Part shown: piece after piece, positions 43,470-53,571 of the stretch
How positions within the stretch are numbered: position 1 is the first letter of the stretch
Layout: every line of letters starts with the position of its first letter
Assembly: GCA_030248295.1 (NCBI GenBank)
Contig: JASANH010001707.1
Coordinates: 1-64,000, forward strand
DNA: 64,000 nucleotides
Direction: 5' to 3'
Origin: Mesodorylaimus sp. YZB2_4
Taxonomy: Eukaryota; Nematoda; Enoplea; Dorylaimida; Dorylaimidae
Position numbers and translations under genes: made by a program
The notes under the pieces: generated by a model
The model's input: the letters and a program-made list of their open reading frames with translations, nothing else
Database searches by the model: none
What the model was told of the DNA's origin: nothing

Positions 43470-44275
43470 TGGTCTTTGGGTGTATTTGTATTGTTTTAGT
43501 ATTGTATTGAGTATTTGGGTGTTTTATTGTCATTGCGGCTGGATTTTATCGATCATTGTCAGTCTACTGCTGATGCTGCTTGTAGGATGATTGGTGCATT
43601 TGGGAGAAAATTTGGCAAGTTTGCGTCAAGTGTTTTATCTACAGTTTACAGCAATTGCGTTCTCCCTCGCCTTGAGTATGGTAGCTGCGCATGGTCACCG
43701 ACATTGCAGTACCTCATCGACGATCTTGATCGAGCTCAAAAATACGCCGCAAGATGCATTCTCAACGACTGGTGCACGCCGTATGACGCAGTTTTATCTG
43801 TCCTTGGTTGGAGTGCTCTGTCCGTGCGTCGTGATCATGCAAAGCTACATCAGTTTTTCAAGTACTACAATGGCATCGCAGCTTATCCGAATCGTCGTTT
43901 TAAGCACATTGTGGAGGTGGATTTTGCTAACGACGGCGCTAGAGGTCTGGGCGGTGAGGGGTCAAGGCGAAGTTTGCGTAACAAACAGCCACATCACCTC
44001 ATTGTGCCTGGACTCTGGAAATCAGCATATCGGCAAAGTTTTGAATATTCGGTGATCAAGAACTTGTGGAATCGAGATGAGAAAACGTTACCATATGATG
44101 TTGTGATAGGGTCGTTTTCTAAATTCAAACAACATGTTTCGGTGACCAAGTTTTACTTTTTTCTTCTTTGTTCTTTGGACGTTAATCTTTATGTTTCTGT
44201 GTACCCGCCGTTTAAGTGCACTGGAAAGTGCTTGGCTGAGGTAAAATAGCAATAGCAAAAAAAGCAATGGTCTGT
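43470..44275 (+). mobile_element. 5'-truncated non-LTR retrotransposon (LINE), RT 3' end
   Basis: The open frame 43515-44249 (244 codons) encodes the part downstream of reverse transcriptase in jockey/CR1/I-like elements: LGVLLSLRLDFIDH, VYSNCVLPRLEYGSCAWSP and DLDRAQKYAARCI match the family pattern. The fragment ends in a short AATAGC/AAAAAAGC tail (44245-44275), as LINE 3' ends do. The 5' truncation at about 43470 is typical of incomplete target-primed reverse transcription, and falls inside the decayed retroelement ORF. The surviving frame is uninterrupted, so the insertion is probably fairly young. Confidence 0.85.
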
Positions 44276-44843
44276 TGAGACAGATCTGTCTCTTTGTCTG
44301 GTATCACCAAGCAAAGGCGTGAAATAATCATGCAAGCATGGCATGCCTGAGCTAGCAAATCAGCCTGGCGGCAGGTAAGAGGTATGCTGTGCGACCGTGT
44401 GAATGTCGACATACCCCAAATCAAAGGTGTGCAAAACTGTGGTTAGGCCAGTTGCTCTGCACGAATCGGATTGGTGGCCCACAACAGATAACACGAGCAG
44501 ATGTTGAACGCTGGCAATGAGTGCTACGGAGGTCACTCGCCTTGATGATAACTTGCGACTTAGGGGTACCTACCTTAAACATAGGCAGATTTTATGATAC
44601 GCTGTCTACAGTAGCCTTTGAGTGATTTTTCTTGGTAAGAGTGTTTATTTCGAATGGTTTTTTGGTAGTTGTGGATACAATCGCTTCATCTCATCATCAT
44701 TTTTAATGTGCGCAAGATATTATGCGCGAGAGGCTGATCTGCTGGCTCAGGCATGCCATTTTTGCATGATGATTGCATGCCTTTGCTTGCTGATCACAGG
44801 CCAAGAGACAGAGGTGAAAATTGCTTACCCTGCTCGCAGATCC
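44264..44843. repeat. Inverted repeat pair (about 105-bp arms), MITE-like
   Basis: 44285-44385, read on the minus strand, matches 44728-44840 on the plus strand: ggctgat.tgct.gctcaggcatgcca, tgcatgat.att, tttgcttg.tgat and aagagacaga. The arms flank about 340 bp with no ORF. Likely a foldback element inserted at or next to the LINE tail. Confidence 0.6.
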
Positions 44844-46058
44844 GAGCTTTTGTCAGTTTTCAGAACCTCGACTCCGCTAAGCTCGAGAACTGCGTGGTAA
44901 GATGCGATAGTTATCTCGAGCTTCAATCAGCCGCCTAGTGAAGGTCACCGCATCTTTATAATGAGCGGACTCCATAGCCTCTCTAGAACTGATGATAAAA
45001 ATATAGGATCACATTTTGGCGCAGTCGCATACCTCACGATCGCAGTCCTAATCCACGATTACAACCCCCGCATAATTCATGGATCATCATCAACGGGCGC
45101 AGATCGTCGAAGAATTGCCCGCTAGGTTTCCAGTCCGACTTCGGGTCCCCACTTCCTTCATGACTCACACCGCCAGAAAAATTTGCCAAATTCTATGGGA
45201 ATATGGGCGACTCATGGTTGACTTTGAATTTGAGTTTAGAAATCTTTTGTCGTGCAAAAGTTTTTTTAAGGCTGCGAAATCATTTGATTTTTTAAATATT
45301 TTACGCCCCAGCTATCATGAACCGCAGCATATATCATTCTCAGCACGCATTTTTTGCGATTCTGGATTATATCGAACCTTTAGATTTACACCATCAAGAA
45401 ACCAGTAACTAACGCATAATGGCATTAATTTACTATAGATACCAACCACCCCACTGCGTTTGGTGAAAATACTTGATTTGAATGCGTATGCGTACACGCA
45501 AAGTCTTTTGCGTAATACGCGAATTGCTTACTTCGAAAAGTATGCGTACGAGTTTGCGTATTGCATATATTTCCTGTAGTAGGTCAGTGCAAACAGCATT
45601 CCTCATACCATGCGTTGGCCCATTTTGGAGCGATCTTTATTTAGCAATCTTCAGCACTCCTAACGAGTGATTAGTTCGCCGAATCGAACATTCTCCCACT
45701 ACTCTTTGTCTTCTAACGCACTGCCTCATTTGCGTGTTTGAATGATGCTAGACTGAAAGTTTATGTCAACGAAGTTCACAATCAGTCAATCATTTAGGTG
45801 TTAGTCCTATTCATCGCCGCCGTTGGGTGAATAAATAAACGATAATATACGATATGAATATATAATATATCAATATACGCATTGTATGTATTGCGTATAA
45901 GCAAGTTTGCATTTGCGTGTATGCGACACCTATGAGACACCTCCACAAGTACAGGACCAGCCAAACGACGAGCACGGAATATGGGGGATGGGGGGAAGGA
46001 GGTTAGGAGATACCCAACCGCTTGTGTCGATATACGTAGACGGACTGAAGGCAGTCCA
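44844..46058. other. Intergenic, no supported gene
   Basis: 45480-45570 is rich in GCGTA/TACGC words. Nothing else recognised. Confidence 0.4.
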
Positions 46059-46478
46059 GAAGGGCACCTAGGCCTGAAGGGCACCTAGGCCTGAAGGGCA
46101 CCTAGGCCTGAAGGGCACCTAGGCCTGAAGGGCACCTAGGCCTGAAGGGCACCTAGGCCTGAAGGGCACCTAGGCCTGAAGGGCACCTAGGCCTGAAGGG
46201 CACCTAGGCCTGAAGGGCACCTAGGCCTGAAGGGCACCTAGGCCTGAAGGGCACCTAGGCCTGAAGGGCACCTAGGCCTGAAGGGCACCTAGGCCTGAAG
46301 GGCACCTAGGCCTGAAGGGCACCTAGGCCTGAAGGGCACCTAGGCCTGAAGGGCACCTAGGCCTGAAGGGCACCTAGGCCTGAAGGGCACCTAGGCCTGA
46401 AGGGCACCTAGGCCTGAAGGGCACCTAGGCCTGAAGGGCACCTAGGCCTGAAGGGCACCTAGGCCTGAAGGGCACCTA
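46059..46478. repeat. 17-bp minisatellite, about 25 perfect copies
   Basis: Unit gaagggcacctaggcct repeated head to tail over 420 bp with practically no variation. Each unit contains the overlapping palindromes CCTAGG and AGGCCT. The perfect identity indicates very recent expansion or homogenisation. Confidence 0.95.
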
Positions 46479-46650
46479 TCGCTCAATACTAGAACTACGT
46501 ACTCTAGATTAGATCCAGGCTCGCTCTTCTTTGCTCATGGCAAGGGAGAGGCCGAGCGTAGGAAGTGTTCACGAGCTTGCACCTAGGCGGCTCGTGCTGG
46601 CCGGTTCACACTGGTAGAGACGAGCCCTTTCCATTTCAATGCTGTTTACA

Positions 46651-47304
46651 CCCCACTAAAAAAGGTCCATGAAATGGACCAACCCCTAGGTGCTTAGGAA
46701 TAGAGAACACAAACCTGCCACCAAAAAACCGTGCGAAAAATTTCCCCTCTCCACGCGCTTCTCTATTCCTAAGCCCTGATATACGCTTGCGTTAGGTATA
46801 GCGTGGAGAATACATTGCATGCCGAGTCATAATGCATAGAAGCATTTGCTGCATTGCTTGCATGGTTGGAGGCATGAGATTTTGCTGTTATGGGTTCGGT
46901 GCAGTGATTCGTTTAGTCTTTCAAGTAAACTATGCATTTTGTAAATGGACAGTGCGTTATGTCACTATAACTGTAGGCATGTTACGATTGCAAGCTGTAG
47001 GTCAATTAATAGAATGCCAAGTGTCCGGATATAATGGCTGTGTCGGTTACTCATTGTGTCAAAGAGCAAGCTTCCTGTGCAATGTTTATTTCACGTTATA
47101 CATAGAACGTGAGTGTAGTGACCGCATGCCACGAAGCTTCAGCGTTCCTGCAGCAACGCACAACGGTATCATTTGTCAGGGCTTAGGAATAGAGAAGCGC
47201 GTGGAGAGGGGAAATTTTTCGCACGGTTTTTTGGTGGCAGGTTTGTGTTCTCTATTCCTAAGCACCTAGGGGTTGGTCCATTTCATGGACCTTTTTTAGT
47301 GGGG
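46651..47304. mobile_element. Foldback/MITE-like element with about 130-bp inverted repeats
   Basis: The left arm (46651-46780) begins CCCCACTAAAAAAGGTCCAT and its near-perfect reverse complement is at 47177-47304. Both arms include ggaccaacccctaggtgc, cttaggaatagagaa and cgcgcttctctattcctaag. The 400-bp centre has one open frame (from 46832) of no recognisable family. The same terminal sequence recurs at 49607-49625. Transposition class is not determined; target duplication not found. Confidence 0.85.
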
Positions 47305-47999
47305 GTCTCGCTTACTTACTGGCAGGTTGCCAGTAAAAGTATATGGCATGATTGGCGTTGTGGATGATTTGTCGACCGAATTAACGACACTAGATAAGTG
47401 AACAAATAAATTTCACTGCTAAGAATCACGACGACATCAAGTCTCGGCTTCTGGTCGAAAATATGTCCGAGTTGTGCCGATCAGATGATGGGAGTGCATG
47501 CGATTTCAGGCAAGGGAACTATAGAATTCGAAGAGTTCATATAAGTCGCATGTACGATTTGGCAGATACCGATGGAGATGACGACCGGCAGAGTGGCGAG
47601 GAAGACTTCCAGGCTGTATTTGAGGTGGGTGGCTGTTGGGCGAGAGTGGTGCTTCACTGACACGTGATTTTGTTCCTGTTTACCTCATCGCGAAATGCTA
47701 AAGCACAGTCGAGGGTGAAGGGACACGTAACACAAGACATGATTTACTGGCCGACAGGGTGGTTTTGCACTGACAGTTTTAAGACGTCACAAGGCTGCTA
47801 AAAGTTTTATGATGTTGTACAGGGTGCCTGACAGCACTGCTGTTGTACATAGTGCAGGTCAGGAAGCATAGGTCGTCTAACAGTATGCTGTAGCAGTTCA
47901 GAATATGACAGCCATTGTTTCTCGCAATGAAGGTGTGGTTCTTGAGTGCGAGCGAGCGTGCCATGTTGCTTTGTCACTAGGTGCCAGGCCAGGCCCAGG
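47305..47999. other. Intergenic, one short plus-strand frame
   Basis: A 65-codon frame at 47463-47660 (acidic, DTDGDDD) lacks support. Otherwise nothing recognised. Confidence 0.35.
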
Positions 48000-48332
48000 T
48001 TATTGTGTGTTATAAACGATGTACTCGGCTGATCGGCGATGTGCTTGTTCTAGATATTGGAATCGAACAAAGATGGACGGATAATAGCCCAAGAACTTAG
48101 CCGTAGAATGAAGACGTTGGGAGAAAATATGAGCGCGAGCGAATTGGAAGATATGACTAGGGCAGCCGATTGAAATGGAGATGGAGCCATCGACTTCCAA
48201 GGTTACCAACCGCCAAATAAAGCTCTTTCCAAAATACTGACAGGCCTGTTCGGGTTTTAGAATTTCAAAATCTATTTCGACATTACGATCAATATTTCGA
48301 TGGTTCCCATTTGAATAAGATGGCGCTGACAA
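48000..48332 (-). other. Unassigned ORF, 110 codons
   Basis: Starts MSAPSYSNGNHRNIDRN and has a composition like a globular protein (EIDFEILKPEQACQYFG, FIWRLVTLEVDG). Could be a terminal exon or a relic. No domain is recognised, and the upstream sequence on this strand is repeat. Confidence 0.3.
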
Positions 48333-48409
48333 CCCACTAGGCTATCCCTTCGACCCATTCGCATACATACTTCCAGCCTATCGCTTACTGTATAGTGGTC
48401 AACATACGC

Positions 48410-48900
48410 CCCCCTCCCCTCGCCTATGGCGCTACTCTATTCCCTAAGCTCACCCGCGCTTACGATGAATTGCACAACGTCACCGCAACCCGCCCGCCTA
48501 TAAACAAACATGCGACCCTAACGAAATCACAGCACACCAAATAGCCAAATCGCTATTTCGCGTACCACCATCGACAAAATTTTCTTTCTTCCCTGATTTC
48601 AAAAAATTACCCTTATTTTCTACTGTACAGCGAAAACTTCTCTACAAACTTCATATCTAAACCAACTATGTCAGCACTCAAAATTTCCGAAAAACAGTCA
48701 TCCTATAATTTCCTCGCTGCCATCCGCCGCCTTTCCTTCAACACATCCGTGTCCACACCGCACCATACTTTCCACAGAACTCACACGCAAAACATACCCG
48801 CCCCTTTCCTCGCCTATAACGATACTCTCTATTCCTAAACTGACCGCTACCGCACTAACGATTACAACCTGTTTCGTCCTATTCGCCTACACATTTCATA
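48410..48900. repeat. G-poor interspersed repeat, copy 1
   Basis: Matches 49785-50215 in order: cgcctatggc, cgatgaattgcacaacg, aatttcctcgctgccatccgccgcctttcctt, actttccacag, cgcaaaacata, ctctattcctaa, cgctaccgc. No ORF. Family unknown; shares CTCTATTCCTAAG with the arms of the foldback element at 46.65 kb. Confidence 0.7.
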
Positions 48901-49784
48901 CTTCCACTAACCATGTAAATAAGCTACAATATTCTTCAAAATAACTTATTACAATCTTAATTATATTCTTCTATCCTTAAAACTTGCGATAGAATACAAA
49001 CTCCACTCTAACGCAACAAACTTGCACATTTCATCATATTGCGCAATAACACCCACCCCTGCCCTAAGAAGTCGGCTAATTTTGCGCCACTTTTGCACTT
49101 TGTCCCCCAAATGTCTTAGGCTTAGCCTACGATAGGCACGATTTCGAGCTTAGCTACAATGCGCTGGATTTCCAGCTTCTGCTGGAGCTAAGGTAAGCTG
49201 GCTTCAGGCTTAGGCTAGATTAGGCTGGTTTTGGCGCTCCACCTAGAATGCGCTAAATTTGAAAAGCTTAGGCTACGTTAGGCTGCATTTAGGGCTTAGG
49301 CTATCATAGACTGCACTTGAGGATTAAACTAGGGTCGGCTGGTTTACCATTATCTTAGCCTTAGCCTTAACCTAAGATAGCCTAGTTTTAGCCTTACGCT
49401 AAGATGGACTACATTGACAAGATTGGGCGACGAACTGCAAAAACGCCAAAATCCCAAACACCTCGTGTTATACTACAGCCATTCGCACCGACTTCCACCA
49501 GTCCCTCCACCATGCTTTCCACAGGGCACACACATTGAAAACATACCGCATCCCCCCTCGCCTATCATTATTGTACTCTAACTTATACTAAAACCTTTTT
49601 ATAACCCCACTAAAAAAAGTCCATCACACTCACCCAATAATCCAAAACCAAAAAAACCGTAATTAACGAAAATCTAATAGCTGCCCAACTTTTATCGCAA
49701 GCAAAAACGATAAATCTCACAGCCTCCACCACCACTCGTCTCTCCTAACGTCCGCCGGCTACAAAATTATACTAAAATGCCACC
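48901..49784. repeat. Spacer with degenerate TTAGGCT words and a foldback end copy
   Basis: 49110-49400 contains about 15 copies of cttaggct/ttaggctg/agccttag, first mostly in one orientation, then from about 49350 in the other. 49607-49625 repeats the foldback terminus (ccccactaaaaaaagtccat). No gene supported. Confidence 0.5.
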
Positions 49785-50230
49785 GCCCCCCCTTGGCCTA
49801 TGGCAATAGTCTCTATGCCTCGATGAATTGCACAACGCCCCGCAACCCCGCTGCCTACAACAAACATGACCGGCTACATACATCGCGTCTCGCCGCGAAT
49901 CCCAAGACCTCTCGCTTTTCTTCCTCAAACCATCTAAAAAACCCCCTTATTTTTACAAACATTACCCTCATTTTGTAGAGCGTTCAATTCTCTATAAATT
50001 AAATGTCTGATCTACCCATGTCATCACTAAAAATTTTGAGAAAACAACGGTCATAAAATTTCCTCGCTGCCAACCGCCGCCTTTCCTTTAACACGTAGGT
50101 ATAGGACACCGCACTGTACTTTCCACAGAGCCCCACGCAAAACATACGACGCCTATGGACTTAAGCTCTATTCCTAAGGTAAGCGCTACCGCGCTTACGA
50201 TTGGCATCCAAATTTCAAAGCGTAATACGC
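49785..50230. repeat. G-poor interspersed repeat, copy 2
   Basis: Diverged direct copy of 48410-48900; see that entry for shared blocks. Ends near cgctaccgcgcttacgattg. Confidence 0.7.
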
Positions 50231-50599
50231 AAACTCCGCTTGCGTATTTTGGACGCAATCAGCTGTACACACCACCCCCTAGAATGAAACATTTTAGTCC
50301 GTATGAAATGACTTTTAACGATTGAAGAACATACAATCGATCAGTGTCATTGTGCTCTTCAAAATACCTTGTGATCTTGTCACTGGGAGACTTTTTGCAT
50401 TTGGCCATCTTGACTGAAAGGATCAAGAAAAGCGTGTGTGCTGTCGCCAGATTGATATAATTACTTCAATGGTGGCCACCAAAAAGGTTGAGGTTGCCCA
50501 GCTACGCTGCCAATGCTTTTTGTTTGACAGGCTTTATACAACAGTTGTTATTCACATATCACAGAGCCTGAGTCTTTGTGCCTCCTATTTATTTGTGCC

Positions 50600-50757
50600 T
50601 CCTTTGAACATCGCTTTGCGACGCGATACAGGAATCAAGGAATGGCCGTGCTCTATAACCAGCAACACGACTTACTGGTTCGACGGGCCAAGCGTGTTCG
50701 ATTGCAAGCTTAGAATATGTGGATACGAAGCTTCTGCATCGGCGAAGATGTTGGATT
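50600..50757 (+). pseudogene. Diverged C-type lectin exon relic (copy G)
   Basis: An open frame through ALRRDTG, WPCSITSNTTYWFDG and FDCKLR follows the exon 3 pattern of the lectin family (PLQRDNS, LSCATTENNTYWYDD, NVQLR). The rest of the exon, with the final cysteine pair, is not recognisable and the frame stops at 50759. No neighbouring lectin exons were found. Similarity is short. Confidence 0.45.
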
Positions 50758-50759
50758 AG

Positions 50760-51621
50760 CAGGCGAAACTGCCTGACGATTAACCACCGATACCCTTTCG
50801 ATGATAGATAATAATTTTATCGAGCATAGATAATAATTTTTCTCGTCTAAAATCGCGTTAGCGCCGTATGGTAAACGTAAATGACATTGAACAGCATGAA
50901 ACATTTATTAGACCGAAACTGATGAGTCGAGTCAGAAGCTCTTAATAATTCGATCCGCACAAAGATAAAAATTTTCTTGTAAAATGTGCTACGGAGGCTA
51001 TCATCTGAGAATATAAAATGCAATAAAAATCTCCTATTAAACAAAGCGGGCCAACTCTAAATCTTATCAACGTGAAGCTTCATTTTGCGAGGAGGTACAT
51101 TAGGTGCACACCAGGGCGAATGTCATTAGAAATTCTCGATAAGTTTCATAAAACCAATTAAAAAGCTTCTTTCGCTCAGTCTAAGCATCAAAATTCTAAT
51201 AAGAAAACTGAAGATCATGAGATTATGCTCGTCTTGTTGATTTTGAAGCACGCACCGTCTCTTGCTAGTGAAGAGGCATTCAGCAAAACCTCGGGAGCTT
51301 GTGCAGTCGGTCGACAAAAACTTTTCTAGTTTTTTCTTATCAGGAAAGGTCTCACCACCTTTAGCTCCGCGAACTCCTCATAGTTCTCGCCACTAATATA
51401 GGGCAATACATTTTTCTTTTTTGAAGTGTAGCAGACCTCACAAAAGCTTTTCTCGTTTCGTTCTCATTTGACCCACCTCTCATTTCTCAGTCCAGGAGGC
51501 TCATCCCTTTTTTTCCACCTTTCGAGGCCCCCAAGATAGTGCAGCCTAATAAGCTCTCAGTCACTGCAGCAACCAACAATTTTTATCCCAAAATCTACAA
51601 CTTTAAAACTTATATAGCCTC
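50760..51621. other. Intergenic; upstream region of receptor copy 3
   Basis: AT-rich with repeated gatagataataattt near 50800-50840. No core promoter element is clear. Confidence 0.4.
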
Positions 51622-52659
51622 ATGGCCAATAATACTTCCACCTCGTGCCACTGGAATCAGCTCGCTGAATACTTGGATATAGTAAATAGTTTCGAAGTGT
51701 TTGTGTACCATTACCTGGCCAAGATATACGTCACCGTAGGATGCTCAGGACACCTGATTTTATTAGCGGCTTTTTATAAACAGTCGAAAAAAGAGCGAGC
51801 GTACGGATATCAGGTGATATACTCCATCAGCAAAGCTTTTGAGATCCTCATATTCGGCATGTTCCTACAAGCCATCGTCATCTTGAGTGTAGATTCGTAT
51901 AAATACACCTGGATTAATCAGAATTATGTGGCCATGTTCATATTTGGGTATATTTTTTCTGGCTTGCACTTACCTTTCATAATATGTTCCTTGTTATTGG
52001 CTGTGGCCATGGCGGCTGACAGGGTCTTCGCCATTTCTAAGCCGACCGCGTACACAAATATAAGCCATTTAGCACACCAGGTATGCTCAGGCCTGATTTG
52101 CCTGCTGGTTAGTTTTTTCGGTGGAGTTGTGTATTTATTCACGACCAAGGTAGTCTGGCGTGAAGATTTGAGCATGTACTATTTAGAAGTAGATTGGTTA
52201 TTTGAGGAAAAATATGTCATTGGTAAAATTTGTGAGCATGTCCGTTTATATTGTCGGGTTGGCGGGCTGGCATTATTGTTAGGTTGTAATTGCCTCATGA
52301 TTATACTGTTCAAGAAGCGGTCGATTAAAGTGAGTGCGATGAGAGAAAATGGGGAAACGTCGTCTATTTCCGACTTGCGTCGAGCCAGGGAGAAAGTGTT
52401 ATTTTTGATCAATCTTTACCAAGCATTTGCGATGCTACTTAATCAAATGCCGCATGTCATGTGGGTTCATTTATTAGGCCGATTGGCGCTGGAATGGAAA
52501 GAATGTCACAAATCGCTGATTGGGGCTGTGGCAGACGCCATGGTCATGACCACCGACACATTGGACTTTTTCATTGTAATTGCTATCAATAGGAAAATGA
52601 GGAGACTAGTCTACGATATCATGCCCAGATGCCCAGCTGGCATTTCTGGAGACCAATAA
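51622..52659 (+). CDS. Rhodopsin-family-like 7TM receptor (copy 3, intact)
   Basis: Single exon, 345 residues. Starts MANNTSTSCHW with an NNTS glycosylation sequon. TM1 about 28-52 (GCSGHLILLAAFY), TM2 about 66-90 (IYSISKAFEILIFG), TM3 about 105-133 ending AADRVFAISKP (DRYxAIxxP-like), TM4 about 150-172 (CSGLICLLVSFFGG), TM5 about 212-234 (CRVGGLALLLG), TM6 about 262-288 (FLINLYQAFAMLLNQMPHV), TM7 about 300-325 (TDTLDFFIVIAIN). A conserved basic segment (RKMRRLV) follows TM7. The relic at 36156 is closer to this copy in TM6-TM7 (MPHVMWVHLLG against MPLVMWVHLLG) than to copy 2. Probably a cell-surface receptor with unknown ligand. Confidence 0.85.
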   Translation: MANNTSTSCHWNQLAEYLDIVNSFEVFVYHYLAKIYVTVGCSGHLILLAAFYKQSKKERAYGYQVIYSISKAFEILIFGMFLQAIVILSVDSYKYTWINQNYVAMFIFGYIFSGLHLPFIICSLLLAVAMAADRVFAISKPTAYTNISHLAHQVCSGLICLLVSFFGGVVYLFTTKVVWREDLSMYYLEVDWLFEEKYVIGKICEHVRLYCRVGGLALLLGCNCLMIILFKKRSIKVSAMRENGETSSISDLRRAREKVLFLINLYQAFAMLLNQMPHVMWVHLLGRLALEWKECHKSLIGAVADAMVMTTDTLDFFIVIAINRKMRRLVYDIMPRCPAGISGDQ

Positions 52660-53570
52660 GATTACAAAATATTGGCGTGCGTACAAAATAACTTTATTTG
52701 CATATTTTTAAAACACAAATATACGACTATGGAGCGTTATATAACCCATTTGGCAAGATTCTTTTCCAACAAAAGAAAAAAAATCCAAATCCTGTCTCCT
52801 CACGCATCCGCATTAAGACTGCGCATCGTAGTATTGTACACACTGGGCTGACCAGATCGCTTACCTTCAAGCAAGAGAGAACTAGTTAGCCTTCTCTCAC
52901 TCATTCTCTATATATGCCCACGCATCATTCATGTTTAAACAACACGAGCACCACTGCGTGAGACATTTGCGCAGGGCACGACAGCCAAGTCGATCACAGT
53001 ATTCTGTGAGGTCAAAACGGCAACAAAATTATTCAGTTTTCGCTGCTCATGCGTACCCATGGTAGGCTGATGAGTGTTTGTAGAGTAGTTTTCACCGTAG
53101 GTTTGTGAAGGGCCGCCACAAAGACTAAAGATGGAAAAATGCGATCAGTTTTACACGCTCTCGCTTCGAGCTCCAACTACCGCTGGACAAGTGCTGCTAG
53201 CCGCTGCGCAGGCAAGTCTAGAAAATATGCGCCAATATATGGCCAGTTTTAATAACCTCAAGCTTTCAACCTTAGCCTAAAGCTTCATGAATTTTATAAG
53301 TTCGTACATAACAAGAATCTGCCTCACCGCCTTGCATTGAGTGCCTAGATGATCGTATTTTACAGAACCTACAGGAGACCGAGAGAAAGTGAAGCGTACG
53401 AAGACTGACACTGACGAGTGTCAAGTGGAAAGTGAGTGCAGTTGGTATGGTAACCCAAATACGTTATCTCACCTCGTAAATGCTTCTTGATGCTTGGCAT
53501 AATAGCGTTGGCATAATGCTCCTTGATTCTTGGCATTTCTGCTCACTCCTGGAAGGAGAGCGAATTCATA
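52660..53570. other. Intergenic, no supported gene
   Basis: A ctatatatgcc TATA-like sequence lies at 52908. Short frames only. Confidence 0.4.
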
Positions 53571-53571
53571 A

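Noticed and set aside
46059-46478. CRISPR array
   Set aside because: Units are contiguous 17-mers with no spacers, in an animal genome.
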